NCBI RefSeq assembly: GCF_000739455.1
Contig: NZ_CP009211.1
Span: forward strand, 1,067,660-1,131,659
Direction: 5' to 3'
DNA: 64,000 nucleotides
Source: Corynebacterium imitans
GTDB taxonomy: Bacteria > Actinomycetota > Actinomycetes > Mycobacteriales > Mycobacteriaceae
This document shows positions 51,250 to 61,102 of this stretch, piece after piece. Below the pieces are notes generated by a model. The model was not told where the DNA came from, ran no database searches, and was given only the letters and a program-made list of their open reading frames with translations. Each line of letters opens with the position of its first letter. Within the stretch, counting starts at the first letter, position 1. A program made the translations under genes and the position numbers.

Positions 51250-52266
51250 ATGAAGATCGCAGTGATTGGCGGCGACGGCATCGGCACCGAAGTCATGGCT
51301 GAAGGCCTGAAGGTGCTTGCCGCGGTGCGCGACGACGTGGAAACCACCGACTACGACCTCGGTGCGCGCCGCTACCTGCGCAACGGCGAGCTGCTCACCG
51401 ACGCCGACCTGGACAGCCTGAAGGAGCACGACGCGATCCTGCTCGGCGCGATCGGCGACCCAGCGAACGTGCCTGCGGGCGTGCTCGAACGCGGCTTGCT
51501 GCTGCCGCTGCGCTTCAAGCTGGATCACTACGTCAACCTGCGCCCCTCGCGCTTGTACCCGACGTCGACGAGCCCGCTGTCCAACCCCGGCGAGATCGAT
51601 TTCGTGGTCGTGCGCGAGGGCACCGAGGGCCTGTATGCGGGTAACGGCGGAACGCTGCGCCAGGGCACGGTGCACGAGGTCGCTTCCGAAGTCAGCCAGA
51701 ACACCTACTTCGGCGCCGAGCGCGTGGTGCGCTACGCCTTCGAGCTGGCGATGACGCGCCGCAAGAAGCTTACGCTCGTGCACAAGACCAACGTGCTGGT
51801 CAACGCCGGTGGCCTGTGGAAGCGCGTCGTTGACGAGCTGTCGCAGGAGTTCCCTGAGGTGGAGGTGGACTACAACCACATCGACGCCGCGACGATCTAC
51901 ATGGTCGACGACCCGGCCCGCTACGACGTGATCGTCACCGACAACCTCTTCGGCGACATCCTCACCGACCTCGCCGGCGCGGTCACCGGCGGCGTGGGCC
52001 AGGCCTGCTCCGGCAACATCAACGCCGTGGGCGAGTTCCCCTCCATGTTCGAGCCGGTGCACGGCTCCGCGCCGGACATCGCCGGCCAGGGGATCGCCGA
52101 TCCGACCGCGATGATCCTGTCGGTGGCCATGATGCTGCGCTTCCTTGGCGACGAGGACAACGCCGCGCGCATCGAGCAGGCAGTCGAGGCCGACGTCGCC
52201 GCGCGTGGCGACGGCCCGGTATCCACGACCGAGGTCGGCGACCGAATCGCCGCCGCGCTGAAGTAG
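51250..52266 (+). CDS. leuB: 3-isopropylmalate dehydrogenase
   Basis: LeuB oxidises and decarboxylates 3-isopropylmalate in leucine synthesis. The 338-residue actinobacterial-type enzyme has [14 protein letters not shown], the substrate region [14 protein letters not shown], the catalytic Lys in VHKTNVL, and the metal site [13 protein letters not shown] with [20 protein letters not shown] precedes the ATG. It complements the ilv genes in the branched-chain amino acid theme of the window. Confidence 0.97.
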   Translation: MKIAVIGGDGIGTEVMAEGLKVLAAVRDDVETTDYDLGARRYLRNGELLTDADLDSLKEHDAILLGAIGDPANVPAGVLERGLLLPLRFKLDHYVNLRPSRLYPTSTSPLSNPGEIDFVVVREGTEGLYAGNGGTLRQGTVHEVASEVSQNTYFGAERVVRYAFELAMTRRKKLTLVHKTNVLVNAGGLWKRVVDELSQEFPEVEVDYNHIDAATIYMVDDPARYDVIVTDNLFGDILTDLAGAVTGGVGQACSGNINAVGEFPSMFEPVHGSAPDIAGQGIADPTAMILSVAMMLRFLGDEDNAARIEQAVEADVAARGDGPVSTTEVGDRIAAALK

Positions 52267-52280
52267 CCGCTTTCATGCGC

Positions 52281-52313
52281 ATGCCCCGCCAAGCGCGGGG
52301 CATTTCGCGTTTT
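52281..52313 (+). terminator. Terminator of leuB
   Basis: ATGCCCCGC and GCGGGGCAT form a perfect 9-bp stem with loop CAAGC, followed by TTTCGCGTTTT. Confidence 0.85.
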
Positions 52314-52396
52314 AAGGAAGCCACAACACCCAGCGCCGGTGGCGGGGCCGTAGAATTGTGAAAATCATGTGACCGTAGAGAAAGGGGCCCGTCAGT

Positions 52397-53893
52397 ATGC
52401 GATTGCACACCTCCCGCGCCAGGGTCGTCAGCGCCTGCGCGCTGATCGCCGCACTCGTGATGACCGTGCTCGGCCTTACCGGCGCGTTCCAGCAGGTGTC
52501 GGGCTCCCCGGAGGCCGCTGGCGAGGGAGAGCGGCTCGCCACCGACGGTTCTGAGGTGATCGCGGACGCAGACGGCACCGGCGTGGAGGTCTCCAAGCTG
52601 CTTTTCGACGCCGCCGGCACGGTCGTGGTGGCGGGCCCGAAGCGCGAGGACCAGCTCCGCGCCGCAGCCATCGCAGTCGAGAAAGGCGTCCCGCTGCTGA
52701 CGCGGTGGCCGAACACGGATGCGGCCGTCGACGAGGAAATCACGCGCCTGGGCGCCAACACCGTGATAGAGGTGCCCAGCGACGACGCCGAGGTAAACGA
52801 GGCCGAGCCGGTGGACAGCCACGCGCCTGAGAATGATGCCGCGGCGATCGCCGCGCTCGACACACCGAATGCACAAGACCGGCAGCTTCCGCCGATGCTC
52901 GCGAGCCCGCAGACCTCGCGGGCAGCGGCGGCGACAGCGCGTGCGGCAGGTGCCGAGATTGAGGTGGTTGCGGCACCGGATCCGCGGGCGACGTCGACAA
53001 GCATGCGCACCGTGGCAGAGCAGGACACGCTCGCGCTCGGCAGGCAGTGGGGCACGACCGAGGACTTCCACTCGCGCATCGAGCTGGCAGGCAACGGCGA
53101 GCTGCCCGGCGGTGGCGGGCTGGTCTTCCCGGGCCGACGCATGATCGCGCTGTACGGACACGCGTTTGCGCCCGAGCTGGGCGTGATGGGCGAGCAGCCG
53201 CCGGCGGAGGCCGCGGCGCTGGCGAAGGAGTACGCGGAGAAGTACCAGCCGCTTGCCGACGAACCGGTGATCCCCGCCTTCGAGATCATCGTGACGGTGG
53301 CGTCGAACTCGCCGGGCGAGGACGGGGACTACTCCAACGAGGCAGACCCGGCTGCGGTCGTGCCGTACATCGACGCCATCACCGAGGCGGGCGGCTACGC
53401 GGTGATCGACCTGCAGCCGGGCCAGGGCGACTTCCTGCACCAAGTCAGGCTGTACGAAGAGTTACTCAAACGCCCCAACGTTGGCCTTGCGCTGGATGCG
53501 GAGTGGAAGCTCAACCCGGGCGAGGAGCCGCTCTCGCGCGTCGGTTCCGCGACCGCGGAGGAGATCAACGTGGTGGCCGACTGGCTCGCCGAGTTTACCC
53601 GCGAGCACAACCTGCCCCAGAAGGCGTTCGTGCTGCACCAGTTCCAGCTCGGGATGTTCCCAGACCGCGAGAATATCCGCACCGACCACGACGAGCTGGC
53701 CTATATCCTGCACGCGGACGGGCACGGCACACCGGGGCAGAAGTTTGAGACCTGGGACCTGCTGCGCAAGGACCTCGACCCGGGCTTCTACATGGCGTGG
53801 AAGAACTTCATCGATGAGGACGAGCCGACGTTTAGCCCGGAGCAAACTTTCAACGACGTCAGCCCGCGACCCTGGTTTGTGAGCTACCAGTAA
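52397..53893 (+). CDS. Secreted cell-surface protein of unknown function
   Basis: The 498-residue protein has a signal peptide (ALIAALVMTVLGLTGAF) with no lipobox. The N-terminal half aligns with the lipoprotein at 48601 (cell-wall-binding-repeat-like). The C-terminal half, from RRMIALYGHAFAPELGVMG, continues with FEIIVTVASN, GGYAVIDLQPGQGDFLHQ, VGLALDAEWKLNPGEEP and KAFVLHQFQLGMF, which looks like a TIM-barrel hydrolase scaffold with acidic residues at strand ends. A glycosidase-like role in the envelope is a guess. A ribosome binding site (GAAAGGGG) precedes the ATG. The 12-bp motif at 52600-52611 encodes LFDA. Confidence 0.7.
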   Translation: MRLHTSRARVVSACALIAALVMTVLGLTGAFQQVSGSPEAAGEGERLATDGSEVIADADGTGVEVSKLLFDAAGTVVVAGPKREDQLRAAAIAVEKGVPLLTRWPNTDAAVDEEITRLGANTVIEVPSDDAEVNEAEPVDSHAPENDAAAIAALDTPNAQDRQLPPMLASPQTSRAAAATARAAGAEIEVVAAPDPRATSTSMRTVAEQDTLALGRQWGTTEDFHSRIELAGNGELPGGGGLVFPGRRMIALYGHAFAPELGVMGEQPPAEAAALAKEYAEKYQPLADEPVIPAFEIIVTVASNSPGEDGDYSNEADPAAVVPYIDAITEAGGYAVIDLQPGQGDFLHQVRLYEELLKRPNVGLALDAEWKLNPGEEPLSRVGSATAEEINVVADWLAEFTREHNLPQKAFVLHQFQLGMFPDRENIRTDHDELAYILHADGHGTPGQKFETWDLLRKDLDPGFYMAWKNFIDEDEPTFSPEQTFNDVSPRPWFVSYQ

Positions 53894-53922
53894 AACCGCC
53901 ACATTTGTGTGTGATCTCACGC

Positions 53923-53928
53923 TAATGT
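53923..53928 (+). promoter_or_regulatory. -10 box TAATGT for the cNMP/CBS gene
   Basis: TAATGT ends 6 nt before the ATG at 53935. Confidence 0.4.
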
Positions 53929-53934
53929 TGGGGC

Positions 53935-55809
53935 ATGAGCGTCGAACTTGAAGAGGTCAGCGGCTTCCTCGCCCAGCACGAGCCTTTCTCGCACCTGCCC
54001 GAGGATGAGCTTGCCGCGTTGCCCGCGCAGATGGGCATTACCTACGTGCGCCGCGGCACCACTGTTGTGGGCCTCGGCGAACCGAACGACACGCTGCACA
54101 TCATCCGCTCCGGGGCCATCGACATTGTCGCCGAGGACGGTCTGCTGCTCGACCGGCGCGATGCGGGAAAGAATTTCGGCTACTCCACGCTTGTCGGCGA
54201 CCGTGAGTCGCAGTACACCATGACCGCGGTGGAGGACTGCGTGCTGCTGTTGCTTCCGCGCGAGACGTTTATGCAACTTTTGGACGCGCACCCGGACCTG
54301 GAGCGCTTCTTCCAGACTGCGTCGCGTCGAGTAGCGGCGGCGGCTAAAGAAGTACGCGATTCGGGCTCGGCGCAGGTGCTGCGCACTCGGCTTTCGGAAC
54401 TCATCCGCGACCGCGAGTTGCGCACCATCGAACCTACAACCCCGATCGCGGAGGCGGCGGCCACGATGGATCGCCACCGGGTGACCTGCCTGATCGTTGA
54501 GGCGGGGGAAGGGGAGCCGGGGATCCTCACGGATCGCGACCTGCGCTCGCGCGTAGTGGCTCGGCGTGTGGACCCGGACAGGCCGGTGGCCGAGATCATG
54601 ACTTCTCCGGTGCGCTCGATCGCGGCTTCCGCGCTTGTCTTCGAGGCGATGCTGCTCATGGGCGAGGCGGGCATCCACCACCTGCCGGTGGAAGGCGAGC
54701 ACGGCATCGAAGGTGTCGTGACTTCCTCCGACATCATGCGCCTTCTGCAAGCCGACCCGATCTATCTGGCAGCGGACGTGGAGCGCGCGAGCTACGAGGA
54801 GCTCGAGGGCGCGTACGAGCGGGCGGCCCAGGTGGCGATGCGCTTCTACGAGCGCGGTGCGTCGGCCACCGAGTCGCAGCGGATCCTCACCTCGATCGCG
54901 GACGGGATCGCGCGGCGCCTGTGTGACCTGGCCATCGAGAAGCTTGGGCCCCCGCCGGTGCCCTTCGCGTTCGTCGCGGTTGGCTCCCAGGCGCGCAGGG
55001 AGATGGGGCCCGCCTCGGATCAGGACAACGCGCTGGTGCTGGGCAACGCCTTCGACCCGGCGGCGCACGGCGCGTACTTCGCCGAGCTGGGCCGCTTCGT
55101 CTGCGAGGGGCTCGGACACGCCGGTCAGGCGCTGTGCCCCGGCGACATGATGGCCGCCAACGACGCCTGGCGCATGACGCAGACGCAGTGGGAGCGCACC
55201 TTCCACGGTTGGGTCACCGCCCCCGATCCGGACGCGCTGCTGCACGCGCAGGTGTTCTTCGACTTCCGTACCATCTTCGCCTCCGACGCCGCGGCCGAGG
55301 CCGCTGCCCGCGAGGTGCACGACGCGGCGCTTGCCTCCGCCCGCGGCTCGCGCCGACTGCACACGCACCTGGCCGCGCTGGCGACGTTCCGCGAACCGCC
55401 GATTGGGTTCTTCCGCGGCCTAGTCGTCGAGCGCAGCGGCGAGTACGCCTCCACCCTGGACATCAAGCGCGGCGGGACCGCGGCGGTGGTGCAGATGGCG
55501 CGGCTGTACTCGATCGTTTCGGGGGTGGATGAGGTAGATACGGTGGCGCGTATTTTGGCGTCGAGAAGCGAGCCGGGCGCGATCATCTCGACGAAGGGCG
55601 CGGAGGACCTGCTGGGTGCCTACGAGTACCTGGCTGACCTGGTGATGAAGCACCAGGCGAGGCAGCTGCGCGCTGGCGAGCGGCCGGACTACCACATCGA
55701 CCCGAAGCAGCTGAGCGAGCGCGACCGGGCGGCGCTGCGCGACAGTTTCCGCGTGATCAAGTCGCTGCAGAACGCGCTGGCGAACAAGTACCCGGTACAG
55801 GCGGTGTGA
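53935..55809 (+). CDS. cNMP-binding/CBS/DUF294 nucleotidyltransferase-like protein
   Basis: The 624-residue protein has, in order, a cyclic-nucleotide-binding domain (about 15-125, LHIIRSGAIDIVAED), two CBS domains (about 160-280, MDRHRVTCLIVEAG and AGIHHLPVEGEHGIEGVVTSSDI), a DUF294 nucleotidyltransferase-like domain with GSQARREMGPASDQDNALVL, and a helical DUF294 C-terminal domain. It resembles GlnD/GlnE-type regulators and should respond to nucleotides such as cAMP or AMP/ATP. The modified target is unknown. It is translationally linked to the exonuclease gene by a 1-nt gap. The 12-bp motif at 55558-55569 encodes ASRS. Confidence 0.88.
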   Translation: MSVELEEVSGFLAQHEPFSHLPEDELAALPAQMGITYVRRGTTVVGLGEPNDTLHIIRSGAIDIVAEDGLLLDRRDAGKNFGYSTLVGDRESQYTMTAVEDCVLLLLPRETFMQLLDAHPDLERFFQTASRRVAAAAKEVRDSGSAQVLRTRLSELIRDRELRTIEPTTPIAEAAATMDRHRVTCLIVEAGEGEPGILTDRDLRSRVVARRVDPDRPVAEIMTSPVRSIAASALVFEAMLLMGEAGIHHLPVEGEHGIEGVVTSSDIMRLLQADPIYLAADVERASYEELEGAYERAAQVAMRFYERGASATESQRILTSIADGIARRLCDLAIEKLGPPPVPFAFVAVGSQARREMGPASDQDNALVLGNAFDPAAHGAYFAELGRFVCEGLGHAGQALCPGDMMAANDAWRMTQTQWERTFHGWVTAPDPDALLHAQVFFDFRTIFASDAAAEAAAREVHDAALASARGSRRLHTHLAALATFREPPIGFFRGLVVERSGEYASTLDIKRGGTAAVVQMARLYSIVSGVDEVDTVARILASRSEPGAIISTKGAEDLLGAYEYLADLVMKHQARQLRAGERPDYHIDPKQLSERDRAALRDSFRVIKSLQNALANKYPVQAV

Positions 55810-55810
55810 G

Positions 55811-56380
55811 ATGTTCTTCGGGACGCGCGCGAAGCGCAGGCAGCTTATCGACGGCGCGCTGCTGGCCGTCGACGTCGAAACCACCGGCCTCAAACCCGGA
55901 CGCGATGCCTTGGTCGCCGTGGGGTGGGTGCCGGTCAACGGCGAAGTGATCGACCTGGCCGGGGCGGAGTATCACGTGCTGGCCGGGGCGCAGGTGGGAG
56001 ATTCGGCAACGATCCATGGCATTACTGACGATGAGGTGGCGGCGCGTGGCGAAGCCCCGGAAGCAGTGTGGGAGGCCTTCTCGCGCGCCATCGAAGGGCG
56101 GCAGCTGCTCGCGCACTTTGCGCAGATGGAGACGGGGTTCCTCGGGCAGTTGAGCGCGCAGGTGCGCGGGAAGCGCTGGGCGCTGCATGATTCCGAGGTA
56201 ATTGACACGATGACGATGGAGCGACGTCACATGGAGCGCATGGGCACCTATCCGCGCGGCGAAGATCTCCGGCTGCCGCGGGTGCGCCAGCGTTACGGGC
56301 TGCCGCGATACACCAACCACGGGGCGCTCACAGACGCGATTGCGTGTGCTGAGCTTTACCTTGCCCTGGTCAGTGAGTGA
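55811..56380 (+). CDS. DnaQ-like DEDDh exonuclease
   Basis: The 189-residue protein has Exo I AVDVETTGLKPG, Exo II LLAHFAQMETGF (in place of the more common NxxFD), and Exo III NHGALTDAIACAELY. It is a stand-alone 3'-5' exonuclease-like protein. It follows the cNMP/CBS protein with a 1-nt gap, and this pairing is conserved in corynebacteria and other bacteria, so the two probably work together in a signal-regulated process. Confidence 0.86.
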   Translation: MFFGTRAKRRQLIDGALLAVDVETTGLKPGRDALVAVGWVPVNGEVIDLAGAEYHVLAGAQVGDSATIHGITDDEVAARGEAPEAVWEAFSRAIEGRQLLAHFAQMETGFLGQLSAQVRGKRWALHDSEVIDTMTMERRHMERMGTYPRGEDLRLPRVRQRYGLPRYTNHGALTDAIACAELYLALVSE

Positions 56381-56405
56381 TGTGTCACTTCCCGATACGT
56401 TTCGG

Positions 56406-56411
56406 TATGCT
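56406..56411 (+). promoter_or_regulatory. -10 box TATGCT for the FAH-family gene
   Basis: TATGCT ends 7 nt before the ATG at 56419 and lies just after the exonuclease stop. Confidence 0.4.
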
Positions 56412-56418
56412 CTTGCCT

Positions 56419-57210
56419 ATGCGTTTTGGACGAATTGCAACACCTGAAGGGATGACGTTCGCCGTCATCGACGAAGCGGGGGAGGTAGCCAAGGCAATCG
56501 CCGGCACACCGTATACCGACCCCGAGTACACCGGAAAAGAGTACAAGCTGGAAGACGTGCGCCTGCTCGCGCCGACGCTGCCCAGCAAGATCGTGGCGGT
56601 GGGCCGCAACTATGCGGACCACGTCGCCGAGGTGTTCAAAGAGTCGGCAGAGCACCTGCCGCCGACCATCTTTATCAAGCCGCCAACAGCCGTTGTTGGC
56701 CCGGGCGCGCCGATTCGTATCCCGGACTTCGCCACCGGCGTGGAGTTTGAGGGCGAGCTTGCCGTGGTCATCGGCGTGCCGTGCAAGAACGTCAAGGCGA
56801 AGGACTGGAAGTCGGTGGTCCGCGGAGTGACCATCATCAACGACGTGTCCTCCCGCGACCTGCAGTTTTCCGACGGCCAGTGGGCGCGCGCCAAGGGCAT
56901 TGACACCTTCGCCCCGCTCGGGCCCTGGATCGAGACGGACCTGGATAAGTTCGACTTCTCCGACCTGCCGATCAAGGCACACCTCACCCACGACGGGAAA
57001 ACCGAGACGAAGCAGGACTCCAACTCCAAGCAGATGATCATGAACATCGGCGAGATGATCGAGTGGGTCACCCAGTCCTTCACCCTGCTGCCGGGCGACG
57101 TGATGGCCACCGGTTCGCCTGCTGGTACCGCCGAGATGGTGCCGGGTGACTTCATTGAGGTGGAAATCCCGGGCATCGGCAGCCTGGGCAACCCGGTCGC
57201 TCGGGCCTAA
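56419..57210 (+). CDS. FAH-family enzyme, probable oxaloacetate decarboxylase
   Basis: The 263-residue protein belongs to the fumarylacetoacetate hydrolase superfamily: KIVAVGRNYADHVAEV, the metal-binding acidic region VEFEGELAVVIG, TIINDVSSRDLQ and LLPGDVMATGSPAGTAEM. At this position C. glutamicum carries cg1458, shown to be a soluble oxaloacetate decarboxylase (Odx). By synteny the same activity is likely; acylpyruvate hydrolase or isomerase activity cannot be excluded. ATG at 56419 is supported by its -10 box. A longer in-frame start at 56377 overlaps the exonuclease gene and is rejected. Confidence 0.85.
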   Translation: MRFGRIATPEGMTFAVIDEAGEVAKAIAGTPYTDPEYTGKEYKLEDVRLLAPTLPSKIVAVGRNYADHVAEVFKESAEHLPPTIFIKPPTAVVGPGAPIRIPDFATGVEFEGELAVVIGVPCKNVKAKDWKSVVRGVTIINDVSSRDLQFSDGQWARAKGIDTFAPLGPWIETDLDKFDFSDLPIKAHLTHDGKTETKQDSNSKQMIMNIGEMIEWVTQSFTLLPGDVMATGSPAGTAEMVPGDFIEVEIPGIGSLGNPVARA

Positions 57211-57223
57211 ACCGGCCCGAGTA

Positions 57224-58372
57224 TCAAAGACCAAGCGCGCGCATGATGGTGCGCAGCTTGGCGCTGGTCTCGTCCAGCTCCGCCTGGGGGTCGGAGCCGA
57301 GGACGAGGCCGCCGCCCGCCCAGGTGCGGGCGCTTGTGCCGGAGGCATCGACCTCGGCGCAGCGGATCGCCACCATGTACTCGCCGTCGCCGTTGTTTTC
57401 GGTGTAGCCGACCGCGCCAGCGTAGAAGCCGCGGTCGGTTTCCGCGGTGGTGATCAGCGCCTCGGCGGCCTCGGGCGGCGTGCCGCAGACGGCCGGGGTG
57501 GGGTAGAGCCGCAGCGCGAGGTCGAGCGCGGTGGGCGCGGGGTCCTTGAGCTCGCCGCGGATGGGGGTGGCCAGGTGCCACATCTCGCTGGTCTTTTCAA
57601 TCTGGGGGCGCTCCGGAATTTCCAGGCGGGTGCACAGCGGGGCGAGGATGCCGCGGATGTGCTCGACGACGTAGGCGTGCTCGTCGAGATCCTTCGCCGA
57701 ATTGTAGAGCGCTTTGGCTGCGGCCTCGTCGGCTTCGCGGTCGTGCGGGATGCGCGCGGCAGAACCCGCCAGCGGGTGCGAAGCAACCTCCATGCCGCGC
57801 CGCTTGACCAGCACCTCAGGTGAGGAGCCGACGAAGAAGTTGCCGGGGCGGCCGGCTGGGGTCAGATCGGCGATGAAGCCGTCGCGGGTGAAGGAGAGGT
57901 CGATAAGCCGCGCCGCGACGAGGCGCGGGTCAACTGGCGGATCGAAGGCGATGTCCACCGCGCGGGCGAGGACCACCTTGTCCAGTTTGGAGGCCTCGAT
58001 CGTGCCGAGCGCTGCCTCGATTCTGCGAAGGTGCTCCTGGGGAGCGGGGTCGTAACTGGTCACGGAAGCGGAGAGGCGTGAGCCGGGTCCGACGCGGTAG
58101 TACGGGTGCGGCTCGAGCGTGCCGGATTCGCGCACGATGGTCTCCGGCACCGTGAGCGCGGCGGGGCAGTTTTGGTCGAAGGGCAGCGCGCCGACGACCA
58201 TGTCGACCTCGCCGGCCTCGATTGCGTCGATGGCGGCGAAGGCATCGGAAAACTGGCGCACCGAGCCCTGCGTGCGCACGGAGCCGTGGGCGCGGGACAG
58301 TAGGAAGTCCGGGGCGCTTGCGGGGCGTCTGTGATCAGGGGTCGGCGAGTTGTGCGCGGGGGTCTGCGGCAT
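57224..58372 (-). CDS. menF: Isochorismate synthase
   Basis: The 382-residue protein is a chorismate-utilising enzyme of the isochorismate synthase type: KLDKVVLARAVD with the general-base lysine, SSPEVLVKRRGMEVASHPLAG, SEMWHLATPIRGEL, and the metal site EYMVAIRCAEVDASG with WAGGGLVLGSDPQAELDE. It makes isochorismate for menaquinone, or for a siderophore; no siderophore genes are here, so menaquinone is favoured and the symbol is tentative. The ATG at 58372 has TAAAGT 8 nt upstream; the longer upstream frame lacks family similarity. Confidence 0.88.
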   Translation of the reverse strand: MPQTPAHNSPTPDHRRPASAPDFLLSRAHGSVRTQGSVRQFSDAFAAIDAIEAGEVDMVVGALPFDQNCPAALTVPETIVRESGTLEPHPYYRVGPGSRLSASVTSYDPAPQEHLRRIEAALGTIEASKLDKVVLARAVDIAFDPPVDPRLVAARLIDLSFTRDGFIADLTPAGRPGNFFVGSSPEVLVKRRGMEVASHPLAGSAARIPHDREADEAAAKALYNSAKDLDEHAYVVEHIRGILAPLCTRLEIPERPQIEKTSEMWHLATPIRGELKDPAPTALDLALRLYPTPAVCGTPPEAAEALITTAETDRGFYAGAVGYTENNGDGEYMVAIRCAEVDASGTSARTWAGGGLVLGSDPQAELDETSAKLRTIMRALGL

Positions 58373-58380
58373 AAGGGGAG

Positions 58381-58386
58381 ACTTTA
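58381..58386 (-). promoter_or_regulatory. -10 box TAAAGT for the isochorismate synthase gene
   Basis: TAAAGT on the minus strand ends 8 nt before the ATG at 58372. Confidence 0.35.
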
Positions 58387-58458
58387 GCAACCGCGAAATA
58401 TACAGCAACTGTGGGGCAGTTTTATGCGAAATGCCAGCGGCCTGTAAGGAGGGGTAAT

Positions 58459-59529
58459 GTGACAGGAGTGAAAATTGTGAAAACTCTTGCCGGTGGCCTT
58501 GTTGCCCTGCTGTTGGCCACTCAGGCCACCCCGGCTGCTGCTCAAGATCTGTCCTCAACGCTCGATGGGCAGGTCAACGCAGCGATGGAGAGCGCGAACA
58601 ACGCCGTCGCCGACGCCACGCGCAACGCGAATGCGGAGTGGAACAAGTTCGTCCGGATGGCCAACGAGTCATTGCCACCCGGGTCCTCGCTGCCGCATAA
58701 CCCGGTCCCCGAGCCAGCGCCGGTGCCGAAGGTGCCGGGTGGCAGCGGGTGGGCACCGCAGGCAAAAGCCCCGATTGCCCCGGGCCGCAACGGAGAGATT
58801 GTCGGAGCGGGCCGCAGCTACCTCGTGTGGGTGCCTGCCAACTACAACCCGGCCCGCCCGACGCCAGTGATGGTGGGCTACTCCGCGTACCAGGACTCCA
58901 CGGAGAATTTCCGCAACTACTCGCGGTTGCGTGAGTCCGCCGTGGGGCAAAACGCCATCATCGTGTACCCGCGCGCCATCGGGGCGTCGTGGGAGGGTTC
59001 GCCGACGGCGGTGACTCGCCCGGGCCAGGATATCCGCTTCGTTCGCGCAATGATCGACGATGTGCAGCGCTACTACAACATCGACCGCCGCCGCATTTAC
59101 GCCACCGGCATGTCCACCGGTGGCGGGATGGCAGCGGTCTCGGCCTGCCACATGGCCGACCTCTTCGCTGGTGTGGCGGGTGTCTCTGGCGCCTACTATG
59201 CGCCGGTCAACCGCGGCTGCCAGCCAATCCCGGTCGCCTTTATGGCGGTCCACGGCACGGGGGACACACTCACGCCCTACCACGGCACGGTCCGGCGAGG
59301 GGAGCGCGTGCTGCCGGTGCCGGCGATGTTCGCGTCCTACGAGCGCCGTAACCGCTGCGCAGGCGGCGTCGACCGCGCCCCGGTCGGGCCGAACGCCACC
59401 CGCGTGTCCGGGCGCGGCTGCGCCAAGGGTGTGCAGGTGATCCAGGTGCACGGCTCGAACCACTACTGGTGGTACTCGCCGTCCGCCGCAGATGAGCTGT
59501 GGTGGTTCCTTTCGCGGTACGCGAAGTAG
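58459..59529 (+). CDS. Secreted alpha/beta-hydrolase esterase (PHB depolymerase/LpqC-like)
   Basis: The 356-residue protein has a signal peptide ending near TPAAAQD, a Pro-rich linker, and an alpha/beta-hydrolase domain of the polyhydroxybutyrate depolymerase/feruloyl esterase type. The triad reads S219 in YATGMSTGGGMAA, D269 in HGTGDTLTPYH and H335 in VHGSNHYWW. The substrate is unknown. I start at GTG 58459, with AGGAGG at ideal spacing; an upstream in-frame codon at 58411 is less likely. GTG 58468 is an alternative. Confidence 0.87.
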   Translation: MTGVKIVKTLAGGLVALLLATQATPAAAQDLSSTLDGQVNAAMESANNAVADATRNANAEWNKFVRMANESLPPGSSLPHNPVPEPAPVPKVPGGSGWAPQAKAPIAPGRNGEIVGAGRSYLVWVPANYNPARPTPVMVGYSAYQDSTENFRNYSRLRESAVGQNAIIVYPRAIGASWEGSPTAVTRPGQDIRFVRAMIDDVQRYYNIDRRRIYATGMSTGGGMAAVSACHMADLFAGVAGVSGAYYAPVNRGCQPIPVAFMAVHGTGDTLTPYHGTVRRGERVLPVPAMFASYERRNRCAGGVDRAPVGPNATRVSGRGCAKGVQVIQVHGSNHYWWYSPSAADELWWFLSRYAK

Positions 59530-59573
59530 GGGAGGCGGTGGGCGTCGAAAAGCGACTGCCCGCACGTAGGGGC

Positions 59574-59579
59574 TACTAT
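59574..59579 (+). promoter_or_regulatory. -10 box TACTAT for gltX
   Basis: TACTAT ends 7 nt before the gltX ATG. The 12-bp motif lies just upstream at 59542-59553. Confidence 0.45.
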
Positions 59580-59586
59580 TTACCCC

Positions 59587-61077
59587 ATGACTGAATCTGC
59601 AATGCGAGTACGTTTTTGCCCATCGCCCACTGGCACCCCGCACGTCGGGATGGTGCGCACCGCCCTGTTTAACTGGGCGCAGGCGCGGCACAGCGGCGGC
59701 ACGTTTGTCTTCCGTATCGAGGACACTGACGCCGCCCGCGACTCCGAGGAGTCCTACCAGGCCATCATCGAGTCGCTTGAGTGGCTCGGCCTGACCTGGG
59801 ACGAGGGGATCAACGTGGGCGGCCCGCACGAGCCGTACCGCCAGTCGCAGCGCATGGACATCTACAAGGAAGTCCTAGACAAGCTGATTGAGGCCGGCGA
59901 GGTCTACCCGGCGTACTCCACCAACGAGGAAGTGCAGGAGCGCCATAAGGCCGCCGGGCGCGACCCGCAGCTGGGCTACGACAACTTCGACCGCGACCTC
60001 ACCCAGGAGCAGATCGACGCATTCGAGGCAGAGGGCCGCAAGCCCGTGTGGCGCCTGCGCATGCCGGATCAGGACTGGACCTGGAACGACCTCGTGCGTG
60101 GCGAGGTGACCTTCAAGTCGGAGACGCAGCCGGACTTCGTGGTCGCCCGCTCCAACGGGGCCCCGCTGTACACCCTGGTCAACCCGGTCGACGACGCGCT
60201 GATGGGCATCACCCACGTCCTGCGCGGGGAGGATCTGCTTTCCTCCACCCCGCGCCAGATCGCGCTCTACGCGGCACTGCAGCGCATTGGCGTCACCGAC
60301 TTCACGCCGGAGTTTGCCCACCTGCCGTTTGTGATGGGGCAGGGCAACAAGAAGCTGTCCAAGCGCGACCCGGAATCGAACCTGTTTAACCATCGCGATG
60401 CCGGCATCATCCCGGAGGGCATGATCAACTACCTCGCGCTTCTGGGCTGGTCGCTGTCCGCGGACCAGGACATCTTCTCTGTCGACGAGTTTGTCAAGGC
60501 CTTCGACGTTTCAGACGTGCTTGGCAACCCCGCGCGCTTCGACCAGAAGAAGCTCGAGGCGATCAACGCGGATCATATCCGCCTGCTCGAGCCCGAGGAC
60601 TTCCGCGATCGCCTGCGCGCCTATCTCACCGAGTACACCGATTTCCCGGCCGATTACCCGGCGGAGAAGTTCGCCCTGGCCGCCGAGCTGGTGCAGACCC
60701 GCATCAAGATGCTTGGCGACGCCTATGGGCTCCTCAAGTTCCTCGTCACCCCAGATTCCGAGCTCGAGCTCAACGAGAAGGCCGCCCGCAAGAACCTCAA
60801 GGAGGATGCGGTCGAGGCGCTCGATGAGGGTATTGCGGCGCTTGAGGCCATCGACGAGTCTGAATGGGCCACCGATGCCATCGACGCCGCGCTCAACGAG
60901 GCACTCATCCAGAAACTCGAGCTGAAACCGCGTAAGGCCTTCGGTGCCCTGCGCGTCGGCGTCTCCGGCGAGCAGGTCTCCCCGCCGCTGTTCGAGTCCA
61001 TGGAGCTCCTGGGCAAGGAGTCCACGCTCACGCGCCTGCGTGCCGCCCGCGCGGTCACGCCTTACGCAGCTGAGTAA
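59587..61077 (+). CDS. gltX: Glutamyl-tRNA synthetase
   Basis: GltX charges tRNA-Glu and, in this organism, presumably also tRNA-Gln for later amidation by GatCAB. The 496-residue class I enzyme has the HIGH-type motif in [18 protein letters not shown] and the KMSKS-type motif as NKKLSKRDP (near 258), with FRIEDTD between. The two tRNA genes for Gln and Glu follow immediately, a clustering that fits the shared pathway. Confidence 0.97.
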   Translation: MTESAMRVRFCPSPTGTPHVGMVRTALFNWAQARHSGGTFVFRIEDTDAARDSEESYQAIIESLEWLGLTWDEGINVGGPHEPYRQSQRMDIYKEVLDKLIEAGEVYPAYSTNEEVQERHKAAGRDPQLGYDNFDRDLTQEQIDAFEAEGRKPVWRLRMPDQDWTWNDLVRGEVTFKSETQPDFVVARSNGAPLYTLVNPVDDALMGITHVLRGEDLLSSTPRQIALYAALQRIGVTDFTPEFAHLPFVMGQGNKKLSKRDPESNLFNHRDAGIIPEGMINYLALLGWSLSADQDIFSVDEFVKAFDVSDVLGNPARFDQKKLEAINADHIRLLEPEDFRDRLRAYLTEYTDFPADYPAEKFALAAELVQTRIKMLGDAYGLLKFLVTPDSELELNEKAARKNLKEDAVEALDEGIAALEAIDESEWATDAIDAALNEALIQKLELKPRKAFGALRVGVSGEQVSPPLFESMELLGKESTLTRLRAARAVTPYAAE

Positions 61078-61102
61078 GGTTTTCGCTTCTCGCTCGCTTC
61101 TC

